From contig CAZNUW010000009.1 in the NCBI GenBank assembly GCA_964576515.1, forward strand, positions 136,785-200,784: a stretch of DNA of 64,000 nt. Reading direction: 5' to 3'. The notes below the pieces were generated by a model. The model ran no database searches. It saw nothing but the letters and a program-made list of their open reading frames with translations, and was not told where the DNA came from. This document shows positions 24,850 through 33,626 of the stretch, piece by piece; within the stretch, counting starts at the first letter, position 1, and the number at the start of each line of letters is the position of its first letter. A program made the translations under genes and the position numbers. This stretch comes from SHVO01 sp964576515 (GTDB lineage: Bacteria > Pseudomonadota > Alphaproteobacteria > Rhodospirillales > Rhodospirillaceae).

Positions 24850-25212
24850 TTAAGCGGCCTGCGGCGGCCGAAGCGGCGGATGCGGAACGCGGTGACGCGG
24901 GAACGTCACCGGCTGATACACACGATCGCGTATAAGCGTGGGGGAATGGACTCCCACCGACGGTGAGGCGACGTAGATCGACAGATGGATATGGTGCGCA
25001 TGGCACTGGCTCGATTCCGCGCAATCGCCGTCGGCATCCTGAGCGGTCGCGTGGCCTTCGTCATGAGCAGAGGCAACCTCGGCCTCACTGCCGTGCCAGA
25101 TGCGATCCATGGTGGCATGGGTATCGCCCGATCCGATAGCGCCCGCGACCGTGCTGACCACAGGAGAGAGCACGACACACAGCGCAATGCAGATTGCGAT
25201 CACGGAACGCAT
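24850..25212 (-). CDS. Small exported His-rich protein of the efflux operon
   Basis: A 120-residue protein. The N-terminus MRSVIAICIALCVVLSPVVS is a signal peptide or membrane anchor. The rest has metal-ligand clusters: HGSEAEVASAHDEGH, CAESSQCHAHHIHL. The C-terminus is rich in Pro and Arg (HRVPHPPLRPPQAA). Short proteins with this layout occur at the head of CzcCBA operons, where they may bind metal in the periplasm. I do not recognise a named family, though the closing PP/RPP motif recalls the DUF2946 group. It is 93 bases upstream of czcC. A candidate promoter ends just before its ATG. Confidence 0.75.
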   Translation of the reverse strand: MRSVIAICIALCVVLSPVVSTVAGAIGSGDTHATMDRIWHGSEAEVASAHDEGHATAQDADGDCAESSQCHAHHIHLSIYVASPSVGVHSPTLIRDRVYQPVTFPRHRVPHPPLRPPQAA

Positions 25213-25219
25213 GGCGCGC

Positions 25220-25247
25220 AATATAACCGCACGCGCCGTCAGGTCAA
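25220..25247 (-). promoter_or_regulatory. Candidate sigma-70 promoter of the efflux operon, possibly leaderless
   Basis: On the minus strand TTGACC (25247-25242), 16 bases and TATATT (25225-25220). The ATG at 25212 is 7 bases after the -10 hexamer, so transcription would begin at or next to the start codon. The spacer is too short for a MerR-type operator. Confidence 0.5.
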
Positions 25248-25259
25248 AGCCCATGCACG

Positions 25260-25628
25260 TCAATGTGATCGCGTAACATCGCCGCACAGGGCCGCGAGAT
25301 CCGGCGGAACCGGCATCGGCTTTTCCGGCGAGACGTTCGCGCCGCCCGTGTTGCCTTCAGGCACGCGGCCGACAATCGTGAGAAGTCCGCCGGCGCCGAG
25401 CCGAACGATCTGGCCGAAAATCTCGCGGACGTCTTTGCGCGCGAGGCCGATGCGCAGCATCATCCAATGCGCGGCCGAGTGCGGGCCCGGCCATGGCTGG
25501 CCCAGGACGTGCGCGCGCTCGGCGTGACGAAAGGCGGCGTCCAAATCCCGCGCGGCGAACAACGCCCGCGCGTGTGCGAGTTCCGTGGCGAAGGCCTCAC
25601 GCCGCTCTTTCGACTTGGCCAGTCCCAT
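25260..25628 (-). CDS. DUF3703 domain protein
   Basis: A 122-residue protein matching DUF3703 by its pattern AHARALFAARDLDAAFRHAERAHVLGQPW, PHSAAHWMMLRIG, KDVREIFGQIVRLGAGGLL and the conserved close VPEGNTGGANVSPEKPMPVP. The family is of unknown function and is often found beside heavy-metal efflux genes, as here. The ATG is preceded by GAAGGGACGC. It lies 47 bases upstream of the His-rich gene on the same strand and could be the first gene of the efflux unit or have its own transcript. Confidence 0.85.
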   Translation of the reverse strand: MGLAKSKERREAFATELAHARALFAARDLDAAFRHAERAHVLGQPWPGPHSAAHWMMLRIGLARKDVREIFGQIVRLGAGGLLTIVGRVPEGNTGGANVSPEKPMPVPPDLAALCGDVTRSH

Positions 25629-25864
25629 GCGTCCCTTCTCAAAACGAAGTTGGGGCCTCGAATGCGTCGACGATAGCCCGATTTCGCCGGAAACGGAGGC
25701 GTCAAACCGAAAATCGAATGACTTATTATATACTTAGCGCACGCCACCTTCAGGGCGGCCAAGGAACAATGCCGCTTTCCAGGCCTTGCGGGCCGGGGAC
25801 GAACGCTATATACAGCCGCCTTTCCGGCCATATTGGCGATGAATTTGGGTTTCAGAGGCTTCCG

Positions 25865-26089
25865 ATGAAGAAGGACATTCACCCCGACTACCACGAGATC
25901 AAGGTCGTCATGACCGATGGTAGCGAATACATGACCCGTAGCACCTACGGCAAAGCGGGCGATACCCTGCGTCTGGAAATCGACCCGAAGACCCACCCGG
26001 CCTGGACGGGCGTTCATCGCCTCCTGGACTCGGGCGGCCAGCTCGCCAAGTTCAACAAGCGTTTCAAAAGCTTCGGCGCCAAGAAGTAA
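25865..26089 (+). CDS. rpmE: 50S ribosomal protein L31
   Basis: A 74-residue bL31 (MKKDIHPDYHEIKVVMTDGS, STYGKAGDTLRLEIDPKTHPAW). It lacks the zinc-binding cysteines of the C+ type, so it is the zinc-free form usual in alphaproteobacteria. In the large subunit L31 forms an intersubunit bridge with the 30S head. The ATG at 25865 follows AGAGGCTTCCG. A strong terminator lies 50 bases downstream (26138-26172). Confidence 0.96.
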   Translation: MKKDIHPDYHEIKVVMTDGSEYMTRSTYGKAGDTLRLEIDPKTHPAWTGVHRLLDSGGQLAKFNKRFKSFGAKK

Positions 26090-26137
26090 TCAGGCGCGGC
26101 GCTCGCGCCCGGAATGGGTGCGAGTCCATACCAAGTC

Positions 26138-26172
26138 AAAAAGCCGTACCGGTCCGTCCGGTACGGCTTTTT
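26138..26172 (+). terminator. Rho-independent terminator of rpmE
   Basis: CCGTACCGG at 26144-26152 and CCGGTACGG at 26158-26166 form a perfect stem extended by AAAAAG/CTTTTTT on the outside, ending in a six-T run. Confidence 0.9.
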
Positions 26173-26230
26173 TGTGCCTGCGTCGGTTACGTCCACATTG
26201 ATTCGGGCGATGTTGAAAATCTCTTTTCAT

Positions 26231-26282
26231 TTGAGCCGGTTCTGATCGGAAAACCGCTCACACTTTTCCGGAACCGGCTCTA
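26231..26282. repeat. 52-bp dispersed palindromic repeat, copy 1
   Basis: Begins TTGAGCCGGTTCT and ends GGAACCGGCTCTA. GAGCCGGTTC at the left pairs with GAACCGGCTC at the right, and an inner GGAAAA/TTTTCC pair extends the hairpin. The second copy at 45536-45587 differs at one base. It lies between the rpmE terminator and the cyclase pair. Confidence 0.85.
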
Positions 26283-26390
26283 AGCTGTTGCGGTTGAACG
26301 GTCTCCCGCAACCTTTACGTATCGCGGGCGTTTCTTGGGCGGCGGGGAGGAAGATCGGGGGATCGGTCACGCCAGCTAGCGGAAGTACGC

Positions 26391-28361
26391 ATGTTATCTA
26401 TCACCCAGTTTGAGGTGTACGTGCTCGACAACGGGCGCTGGACCATCCACGCCCGCTACGGCAGCGAAGAGCGCAAGGCGGCGGTTATCGACGCCCGCAA
26501 TACGGAATTCACCACCGGTCTGCCCACCAAGGTCGTCGCGGAGACCTACTTCCCGGAAATCGACGAAGCCGAACTGGTCACCGCCTACATCAGCCCGAAG
26601 GCGCGCGAGCTGCGCGAGGCCGCGAAGAGCGTAAAGCGCAGCGGTCGCGCCGCCATGGCCTCGCGGCATGCCCCCGCCGCCGGGACCGGGAAAGGACGCC
26701 GCGCGGACGGCCGCGCCCGGATCAACATGCGCCAGTACATCATGCAAGGGATCGTGGCGGCAGCCGTCAGCCTTGTGGCGGCGACGCTTTCGACGGCGGT
26801 CTTTTCATGGGGCCTGAAGCGCGCGATGGATGCCGGCCTCGCCCTCAGCGCGTCGCTGTCGACGAACATCCTGACCTACGCCTACGCGCTGTTCTTCTTG
26901 TTCTTCTTCATGTCGCTGTTCCGCTCGCGGCTGCCGCTGCACCGCGTGCTGTCCTATCTATGGGCGAAACCCGCTTCCGCGCCGGAAAAAACGGAGGAAA
27001 CGACAAAAGCCATCGCCGCCGCGATCGCACCGCGCCTGCGCCCAAAACAGTCGGCCGCCGCCATCGAAGCGGAAGCCGTGCGTGCGCGCGAGGAACTGAA
27101 GATGATGCGCGGCGACCCGCCGCCGGAACCGGAAGTGGTCGAGGCGTATCTTCCGCCGCCGGTCGTCGCGGCCGCGCCTGAGCCTCCGCCCGAGGTCTGG
27201 AGCGACAAGAAGAAAGACAAGAAGAAAGAAAAGAAAGAACGCGAAGCCGCGGAAAAAGCGGCGCGCGAGGCCGCCGAACGCGCCGCGCGCGCGAAGGCCG
27301 ACCGCGAGGCGCAGGAAGCCGCCGCGGCCGCGGCGCCCGAACCGATGCCGCTGGAGCGCGCCGTCATACGGCGCTTCATCGCCGAGGTCGTACAACCCGC
27401 AACCGCGGGCACGGTTCCGGACGATCCCGTCACCCGGCGCGGCGTCGCGCTGGTGGTGACAGGCGCGGTGGCGGCCCTCGCGGAAACGGCGCGCACCTCG
27501 GATGCCGGCCGCGTGCAGCTCATCGAAGACGCCTTGAAGCTTTTCGGGATGAGCCCGGCCAGTATCGCGATGTTCCAGCATCAGCGCGACGAACTGGTCG
27601 CCGTGCCGGCCAATGCGTCGCTTGTGGCCGTCGGACGCTCCGCCCTGACAAAACACCTGGAAGGCGCGGATGTGGCGCGCATCCTGGCGGTCGCCCTGGC
27701 GGGATGGCGCACGCCTCACGGCCAGCCCACGGGCCCGGCGCCGGCGGACGAGGCTGCGACGACGCAGGTCCCGGCGGCGAAGCCGGCCGACCTCAACGAC
27801 ATCTATGTCCTGACCGAGCTGCGCATGGGCGCCGCCTTCGCGCTCACGCCGGAGGGGCTCCCCGACAACGCGGCGGAAGCCGAACGCGACGCCGCGATGG
27901 GCTTACACAACAGCGTTGTGCGCAGCGTCATCGGTACGCACGCCGGGCACGAAGTGAAACACACCGGCACGGGAATCTTCGCGCAGTTCAAAGCCGCCGC
28001 CACCGCCATCGACGCGGCCGTCGAGATCCAGCGGCGCTTCACGGCAACCTACGGCGCGAAACTCGCCGTTGCGGTGATCGCCAACGCCAATCCGGACGAT
28101 GATCCCCTACTGACGCCGACGGTCGTTCGTCAGGCGCAGACCGTGGCCGCACGGGCCCTCGACGGCGAAATCCTGGCCGAACGGCGCGTTCAGCAAGCCG
28201 CGGGGCTCGCGGAGAAGAGCGCCCCCTTCGACGACGAGGACGAGGACGCCCTTGTAAGGATTTCGGCCGAACCGGAAAACCACGAACCGGCCCTTTACCA
28301 GCACAATCCGGCCGGAGACATCGGCACGACCGCGGCGCCGCAGGTGGTTAACGCCAGATAA
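26391..28361 (+). CDS. Membrane protein with degenerate class III nucleotidyl cyclase domain
   Basis: A 656-residue paralogue of the next gene. Residues 1-60 form an unrecognised domain (FEVYVLDNGRWTIHARYG, TKVVAETYF). Two membrane helices lie near 115-140 and 158-180. A long Ala/Pro/Lys/Glu linker follows (KKDKKKEKKEREAAEKAARE), then a helical domain at about 325-430 and a cyclase-like domain from about 470. In the latter, the first metal Asp of FTDIVGST is replaced by Glu476 (YVLTELRMG) and the second Asp of HTGDG by Thr527 (EVKHTGTGIF). The rest of the catalytic core after HTGTG is short. It therefore probably cannot make cAMP and may pair with, sense for or inhibit its neighbour. Confidence 0.82.
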   Translation: MLSITQFEVYVLDNGRWTIHARYGSEERKAAVIDARNTEFTTGLPTKVVAETYFPEIDEAELVTAYISPKARELREAAKSVKRSGRAAMASRHAPAAGTGKGRRADGRARINMRQYIMQGIVAAAVSLVAATLSTAVFSWGLKRAMDAGLALSASLSTNILTYAYALFFLFFFMSLFRSRLPLHRVLSYLWAKPASAPEKTEETTKAIAAAIAPRLRPKQSAAAIEAEAVRAREELKMMRGDPPPEPEVVEAYLPPPVVAAAPEPPPEVWSDKKKDKKKEKKEREAAEKAAREAAERAARAKADREAQEAAAAAAPEPMPLERAVIRRFIAEVVQPATAGTVPDDPVTRRGVALVVTGAVAALAETARTSDAGRVQLIEDALKLFGMSPASIAMFQHQRDELVAVPANASLVAVGRSALTKHLEGADVARILAVALAGWRTPHGQPTGPAPADEAATTQVPAAKPADLNDIYVLTELRMGAAFALTPEGLPDNAAEAERDAAMGLHNSVVRSVIGTHAGHEVKHTGTGIFAQFKAAATAIDAAVEIQRRFTATYGAKLAVAVIANANPDDDPLLTPTVVRQAQTVAARALDGEILAERRVQQAAGLAEKSAPFDDEDEDALVRISAEPENHEPALYQHNPAGDIGTTAAPQVVNAR

Positions 28362-28524
28362 ACGAGCGTTTGGGGGCGGGACGACTTAATCCCTCCTTAG
28401 GGTATTTTTTGCATTGTACGGTTGCCGAATTTCACGTTGCGGCCAACCGGCAATAGTTTGTAGGACGGCACCAAGTCAGGGGAGACAACGTCCGCGCTTG
28501 CCTTTGCGCGGCTGGGTTTAGTCA
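28362..28524 (+). other. Gap between the two cyclase-like genes
   Basis: 163 bases with an AT-richer patch (GGGTATTTTTTGCATTGTACG at about 28399-28419). It could carry a promoter for the second gene. No clear terminator or known binding site is visible. Confidence 0.3.
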
Positions 28525-30489
28525 ATGTCGCGCGACACCTTCGAGGTTTACTACAACCAGAACGGTCGCTGGCAGCTTCATGCAAGTTTTGAGGCTGGCC
28601 AGCGCGACCTCGCCATCGAGGAAGCCAAGACCGTCGAGACCAAGGAAGGCTACGCCACCCGCGTGGTGCGCGAGACCTATCTCGCCGACAGCAACACTAC
28701 CGAAAGCGCCATCACCTGGCAGAGCCAGAAGGCAAAAGCGATCAACGATTCCGACAATATGTTCGGAACCGCGCCGCCGCCGCCCGCGAAGGGCGCGCAA
28801 AAGCCGGGGCAGAAACGTCAGCCCCCGCCGCGTCAGGCGCAGCCGCGCCAGGCACCGCCGCCGCCGGAACCCAAACAAAAAGCCGCGCAGCAGAAGAGCG
28901 CGGCTTTCCAGCCCGCACCGGTCCGGCCGCCGGGAAAGAAAAGGAAGAAGAAAAAGAAGGAACGCGGTGTCATCACGCGCCTTCTGATCGTGATCGCGTC
29001 GAGCGCCGCCATTGCGGTGGGCAGCGCCGCGGGCGTCGTCGGCGTCCTCTACGTGTTGATCCGCTTCGGCCTCCTGGCGCAGGGCGACTATGTCGCGATT
29101 GTCGCCGGCACGCTGGTGCTGGCTTTCTTCCTGTCGGTCTTCGTCAACCTTCAAAAGCACTTCGGGTTCCTCTCGCTGCTGAAGAGTCAACCCAGCGCGC
29201 CCAAGCGTGCCGGGCCCGAAGCGATGATGGCGGCCACGGCGAAGAAAAAGAAAGCAGCGGCGCAAGACATCGAGTTCGACCAAGTCTCCATCGAAGACCT
29301 GCGCGAGAAAGTCATGCAGGAGGATGCGCTGGCCGAAGGCAGCGCGTCGGAAGACGCCGCGTTGGACGAGGAAGACGCACCGCCGTCGCTCGACGCCGAC
29401 ATGGGGACCGAGGTGAGTCCGCGGGTCCACCAGGCGCAAGCGCCGGAACCGGCGGCTCCGCCGCCGCAGGTACAGGTCCCCGCCGCCCCGCCGCCCGAGG
29501 TCAAACGCGAGGCGCAAGCCGCGCCGCCGCCGCCACAACCGAAACCCGCCGCGCCGCCACCGCCTTCGGGCGAGGCCGAAGCGCGCGCGACCTTCACACG
29601 CTTCGTCGGTGACACGATGCGAAATACGCCCAGTGACATCAACGCCTTTACCCGCTTCGGCCTCAACCTCTATGTCGCGGGCGCGGGGTCTGTGATCGGC
29701 CAGACGAAACGACTGCCGCGCGATGCGCAGCTCGGCGTCGTCAAACAAGGTCTGCAAGCGAGCGGTATGCCCGGCGACCGCGCGGAATCCTTCTGCGTCG
29801 AATTGCCCAGTCATGGGAAGAATCCAAAGTACGCCGGCATGATCCAGGCGGGCGTAAAAGCCATGCAGGCCTATCTCGGCGGCAACGGCGGCGTCACGGG
29901 CCAAATTTCCAACCTGCTGCAGGAATGGAACCTGCCCGAGAAGCGCGCGGCGATCCCGTCGATCATCACCTTCGTCTTTACCGATATCGTCGGGTCCACC
30001 GCCATGACCCAGCGCCTCGGCAACGCCGGCGCGCAGAAGGCGGTGCGCGCGCACAACACCGCCGTGCGCGGCGCGATCCAGGCTTACAAAGGCCGTGAAG
30101 TGAAACACACCGGCGACGGCATCATGGCCACCTTCCCCGACTCTCCGTCGGCGGTCGCGGCGTGCATCAAGATCCAACGCGAGATCGCCGCGCACAACGG
30201 CGCCAACCCGAACATCGACGTTCATTTGCGCATCGGTATTAACGCAGGCGAAGCGGTCGAAGAAGAAAACGATTTCTTCGGTGCGGCGGTGCAGATGACC
30301 GCGCGCATTTGCGACAAGGCCGCGAAGGACAACATCTGGGTGTCGCAAGCCGTCGTCGACGGCTGCAAAGGCCAGAGGTTCGGCTTCATCCCGCGCGGCG
30401 CGTTCGAGATGAAGGGCATCCAGGGTCCGAAACGCTTGTTCGAAGTGGGCTGGAGCGACGTCCACAAGAACGAACTCGCCGACTTATAG
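28525..30489 (+). CDS. Membrane-anchored class III adenylate cyclase (predicted active)
   Basis: A 654-residue protein with the same plan as the preceding gene. The N-terminal domain (FEVYYNQNGRWQLHASFE, TRVVRETYL) is followed by two membrane helices near 150-210, a Pro/Ala linker, a helical domain at about 350-450 and a C-terminal cyclase domain. The catalytic set is present: FVFTDIVGSTAMTQRLG with Asp487, REVKHTGDGIMATF with Asp531 and the adenine-selecting Lys527, DFFGAAVQMTARICDKA with the adenine-side Asp and the transition-state Arg. Gln replaces the usual Asn in VQMTARI, a substitution seen in several bacterial subfamilies. It probably makes cAMP in the cytoplasm. A cNMP-binding protein is encoded at 8509-8961. 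Confidence 0.88.
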   Translation: MSRDTFEVYYNQNGRWQLHASFEAGQRDLAIEEAKTVETKEGYATRVVRETYLADSNTTESAITWQSQKAKAINDSDNMFGTAPPPPAKGAQKPGQKRQPPPRQAQPRQAPPPPEPKQKAAQQKSAAFQPAPVRPPGKKRKKKKKERGVITRLLIVIASSAAIAVGSAAGVVGVLYVLIRFGLLAQGDYVAIVAGTLVLAFFLSVFVNLQKHFGFLSLLKSQPSAPKRAGPEAMMAATAKKKKAAAQDIEFDQVSIEDLREKVMQEDALAEGSASEDAALDEEDAPPSLDADMGTEVSPRVHQAQAPEPAAPPPQVQVPAAPPPEVKREAQAAPPPPQPKPAAPPPPSGEAEARATFTRFVGDTMRNTPSDINAFTRFGLNLYVAGAGSVIGQTKRLPRDAQLGVVKQGLQASGMPGDRAESFCVELPSHGKNPKYAGMIQAGVKAMQAYLGGNGGVTGQISNLLQEWNLPEKRAAIPSIITFVFTDIVGSTAMTQRLGNAGAQKAVRAHNTAVRGAIQAYKGREVKHTGDGIMATFPDSPSAVAACIKIQREIAAHNGANPNIDVHLRIGINAGEAVEEENDFFGAAVQMTARICDKAAKDNIWVSQAVVDGCKGQRFGFIPRGAFEMKGIQGPKRLFEVGWSDVHKNELADL

Positions 30490-30529
30490 CCCCGGCGGCG
30501 TTACAAGCCGCCGGGCTTCGACAGTCATC

Positions 30530-32683
30530 CTAAAAGCGGCGCGACACCGACAGTTCGACACTCCGCGGCGCGCCCTCGAAGACGAGATAGGAGGAGTACC
30601 CCGACCAGTCGGCGTAAAGCTTGTCGGTGAGGTTCCTGCCCCTGAGGGTGAGCGACGCAAACGGCGCATTCCAGGAGATGGAGGCGTCGAGCGTCGTGAA
30701 ACCCTTCACGTTGACGGTGTTGGCGTTGGATGTGAAGAAGTTGCCGTTATGGCGCACAACGCCCGTGACGGTGACCGGCAACGTCCCCGGGGTGTAGGTT
30801 ACGACGACGTCCGCCAGGCGCGCGGGCACATTTGCCGGACGATTGCCGGAGCGGTTCGCGCCCCCGGCTTCGATCAAGTGATCGAACTCCGCTTTCAGCA
30901 GCGTCGCCCCCACTTCGACTCGCAAGGCTTCCGTAACTCGCCAATCCAAGGCCAGCTCGACACCTTTCGAGATCTGGCTGCCGCCCTGAATGGTGACCGC
31001 GGGATTGACCAGATCGCGGGTCAGGATGTCGTCCTGACGGATGTGGAAGGCGGACGCCGTCATATGGAGACTGTCGCCGGCGAGCGAGGCCTTCAGTCCC
31101 GCTTCATACGATTCCCCCATGCTCACCTTGAACGAGGCGTTGGCGGCGCTCATGAACAGAAGCCCGCTGACCGGGGTCGCCGCGCGGGTGTACTGCGCAT
31201 AGACTTGAGCCTCCGGCGTGACGCTGTAAACGGCGCCCGCGCGCCACGAGACCGGCGCATAATCCTGACCATAGGCCGACGCCGTGTCGGCGGTGACGTT
31301 GAGAACGTGCCGGTCGAGTTTGAAGTCGTCGAGACGCGCCCCGCCGACCAGCAAGAGGTCGGACGAGATATTGAAAGCGTTCTCGAAGAACACGGCGCGG
31401 GATTTGACGTCCGCGGTCACGTTCTGTCGCGTGGCGTAATTCGCGGGCGTGTCTTGCGGTAAAAGTCCCCGGACCGGCGCCCATGGATCGACCGAAGCGG
31501 TGGACCCGAACCGACGCAGCGTAAAGAAATCCGTGCCGCTGATTTCACCGCCGAGCGTGAAGCGATTGCGATGGCCCGCGAGATCGCCGTCGAATGCCGC
31601 GTGCAAACGCTGATTCCAGACCTGATGATCGTGCGTGATGATGGAGGTCAGACGATCGAAGCGACCCGTGCCCGCGTTGTAGCCGTAGTCGTCGGCGTCG
31701 CGCCAGAGGCGGTCCGCCGTATACCAACTGCTGTCGCTGACGATGCGCCATGTATCGGACAGGAGATACTCCGCCTTGGCGCGCAGCCACAGCGAGTCCG
31801 AGTCCATGCGGCCGTCGTCGGTGTCGTAATTGCGTCCGCGCAGCGCCTTATCGAACACCAAACCGCTCGCGCCGCCGATAAAATCCGCCGGATCGCGCGC
31901 GACGGACGCCGGAACGAGCGGCGTGCCGTAATAGGCGGTGGTGAATGCGTCTTCAAAGTAGTCGGCGGAGACCGTCGCCGAGAATCGCTCGGACGCCTGA
32001 AACAGCGCCGAGAATGTGCCCGCGAAACTGCGCGAGTCCGTATCTTCGATGTAGCCGTCCGACTTTGTTTGCGCGACATCGGCGCGCACGGCGACATGAT
32101 CGCCGAGAGGAATGTTGAGATCGCCGGCGAGACGCAAACTGTTCCAGCTTCCGTAGCTCGCGAAAACCTCGCCGAACGTATCCCCGACGACGGGCCGCCG
32201 CGGGACGAAGTTGATCGCGCCTGCGAGCGCCCCCTCGCCCGACGTCACCGACGCCGGGCCTTTGATGACCTCGATGCGCTCGAAGGACCAGGCATCCCAA
32301 TTGCGCATCTCGGTTCCCGAAGTCGCGAGACGCACGCCGTCGTAGAGATAGTTCACCGCGCGATGAAACCCGCGCATGGAGACGGACCCGACGGACCCGG
32401 GAAGATTGCCCGATGCGACGCCGGGCGCGGCGTTCATGGCTTCGATCGCGCTACGCACTCCTTGAAGTTGGAGGTCGTCTTGCGTGAGCACATCGATGGT
32501 GGCCGGTATTTCACGCTCGGTCAGGCCCAGGCGGCCGGTCACTTCGGCTTTGAATTCCAGCGGTCGCCCGGTGATCACGATGCGTTCAAGATCGTCCGCA
32601 TCGCGCGCGCTCGACGCGGCGTGGACGGACAGCGGGGCGAGCACCCCGAGACACGCGGTGGATGTCAGTAAGAAAGATTTCAT
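30530..32683 (-). CDS. TonB-dependent outer membrane receptor
   Basis: A 717-residue receptor. A signal peptide (MKSFLLTSTACLGVLAPLSV, cleavage after VHAA) is followed by the plug: IPATIDVLTQDDLQLQGVRS, VSMRGFHRAVNYLYDGVRL, WSFERIEVIKGPASVTSGEG. A 22-strand barrel ends in LTDKLYADWSGYSSY and the terminal Phe of VELSVSRRF. The plug wording is of the siderophore/FpvA-FhuA type. The upstream neighbour is a His-rich DUF2946-like protein of a group often found with copper-related receptors, so a metal or metallophore ligand is likely. ATG 32683 is chosen for AAGGAACTGTT upstream and the signal peptide. No ExbB/ExbD/TonB genes are here. Confidence 0.92.
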   Translation of the reverse strand: MKSFLLTSTACLGVLAPLSVHAASSARDADDLERIVITGRPLEFKAEVTGRLGLTEREIPATIDVLTQDDLQLQGVRSAIEAMNAAPGVASGNLPGSVGSVSMRGFHRAVNYLYDGVRLATSGTEMRNWDAWSFERIEVIKGPASVTSGEGALAGAINFVPRRPVVGDTFGEVFASYGSWNSLRLAGDLNIPLGDHVAVRADVAQTKSDGYIEDTDSRSFAGTFSALFQASERFSATVSADYFEDAFTTAYYGTPLVPASVARDPADFIGGASGLVFDKALRGRNYDTDDGRMDSDSLWLRAKAEYLLSDTWRIVSDSSWYTADRLWRDADDYGYNAGTGRFDRLTSIITHDHQVWNQRLHAAFDGDLAGHRNRFTLGGEISGTDFFTLRRFGSTASVDPWAPVRGLLPQDTPANYATRQNVTADVKSRAVFFENAFNISSDLLLVGGARLDDFKLDRHVLNVTADTASAYGQDYAPVSWRAGAVYSVTPEAQVYAQYTRAATPVSGLLFMSAANASFKVSMGESYEAGLKASLAGDSLHMTASAFHIRQDDILTRDLVNPAVTIQGGSQISKGVELALDWRVTEALRVEVGATLLKAEFDHLIEAGGANRSGNRPANVPARLADVVVTYTPGTLPVTVTGVVRHNGNFFTSNANTVNVKGFTTLDASISWNAPFASLTLRGRNLTDKLYADWSGYSSYLVFEGAPRSVELSVSRRF

Positions 32684-32868
32684 AACAGTTCCTTCGGCGC
32701 GCACTGCCGCGCCAATACAGCCTTGTGCAACGCCCACTTCAGGGACGCGCGCATAGGCCGAAGCACCGCGCAGCCGATCGCTCGGCCTCGCATCTTGCTT
32801 CTCCAATGGATGACAGTCCGCCGGGCGCGGACAGAGTCCACCCCGTCGGTTAATTCAGGGATGCAGAA

Positions 32869-33348
32869 TCAGAGGGAAACCGGCGGCGCCCGAGAGGCGT
32901 AAGGGGAATAGCGCGCCGTCGTATGAAGGACTTCGACGATGCGTTTCTGTTCCGTCGCGGCGAAGTCGCGTGGAGTATCGACGACAAGCGTTGCCGGCAG
33001 CGTAAGCGCCGCCATGTCGGCGGCGACGCCGCAAACGGCGCAGTCGGCGTGGCCTTTGTGGGTGTGACCGCCCGCGCCATGATGTCCGGTCCCATGATGC
33101 GATGCGCCGTGATCGTGCGCGACGGCAACCGGTTCAGGCGCCGCATGATGACCCTGATGCCCCTGCCCTTCGGCCATGTGCCGATGATGGGCGTGCGGAT
33201 CGGTGGGCTGCGGGGATGCGGCGGCGCGTTCAGCGGCCGCCGCGACGACGTTGACGGAAAGCTGATTTTGCGCGGCCAGATTGGCGATCAGCGCGATCGC
33301 GACAAGCCACGCGGCAAAACCAAGACGCTTGAATGCGGCCAACGACAT
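32869..33348 (-). CDS. DUF2946-like exported His-rich protein
   Basis: A 159-residue protein. An N-terminal hydrophobic segment (GFAAWLVAIALIANLAA) is followed by dense His clusters (DPHAHHRHMAEGQGHQGHH, HDHGASHHGTGHHGAGGHTH), a CAVC pair (GHADCAVCGVAADMAAL) and a short Pro/Arg end (YASRAPPVSL). The CxxC and the RAPP ending match DUF2946, a family of small proteins found beside TonB receptors and copper genes. It lies 185 bases upstream of the receptor gene on the same strand. A role in periplasmic metal binding is inferred. Divergence and low complexity keep the family call tentative. Confidence 0.78.
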   Translation of the reverse strand: MSLAAFKRLGFAAWLVAIALIANLAAQNQLSVNVVAAAAERAAASPQPTDPHAHHRHMAEGQGHQGHHAAPEPVAVAHDHGASHHGTGHHGAGGHTHKGHADCAVCGVAADMAALTLPATLVVDTPRDFAATEQKRIVEVLHTTARYSPYASRAPPVSL

Positions 33349-33416
33349 GGTGGCGGGAACTTACGTCGCCGCCGGACGCACCGCAAGCCGACAAAATCGT
33401 ATGCCGATGGAGAGCC

Positions 33417-33599
33417 TTACGACGTGAAGAATGAGTCCGCGCCAGCGCGCGCCTTTTCCTTCTTCGCAGTCTCGGCCTCCGCGCGTGCGATCTCGGCCTT
33501 CAGTTCGTCGATGTAGTCCTTGAGGTCGCCGACCGACATGCGGGTGAGATCTTTCTTCACCGGCTTTTTCTTGATGGGATCGAGATCGTCGGTATCCAT
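33417..33599 (-). CDS. DUF1192 family small protein
   Basis: A 60-residue protein (MDTDDLDPIKKKPVKKDLTR, then MSVGDLKDYIDELKAEIARAEAETAKKEKAR and AGADSFF). The short coiled coil ELKAEIARAEAE with a C-terminal K-x-x-A-D-x-F pattern is that of DUF1192, a conserved alphaproteobacterial family with no known function. GAGGAAGCG precedes the ATG. It is divergent from the quinone oxidoreductase gene, the arrangement common for this family. Confidence 0.85.
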   Translation of the reverse strand: MDTDDLDPIKKKPVKKDLTRMSVGDLKDYIDELKAEIARAEAETAKKEKARAGADSFFTS

Positions 33600-33626
33600 C
33601 GCTTCCTCCTCGCGCATGATCGTCCT

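Noticed and set aside
28522..30465. 647-codon minus-strand frame opposite the active cyclase
   Set aside because: The plus-strand frame has clear cyclase motifs. The minus frame is an Arg/Gly/Leu-rich shadow.
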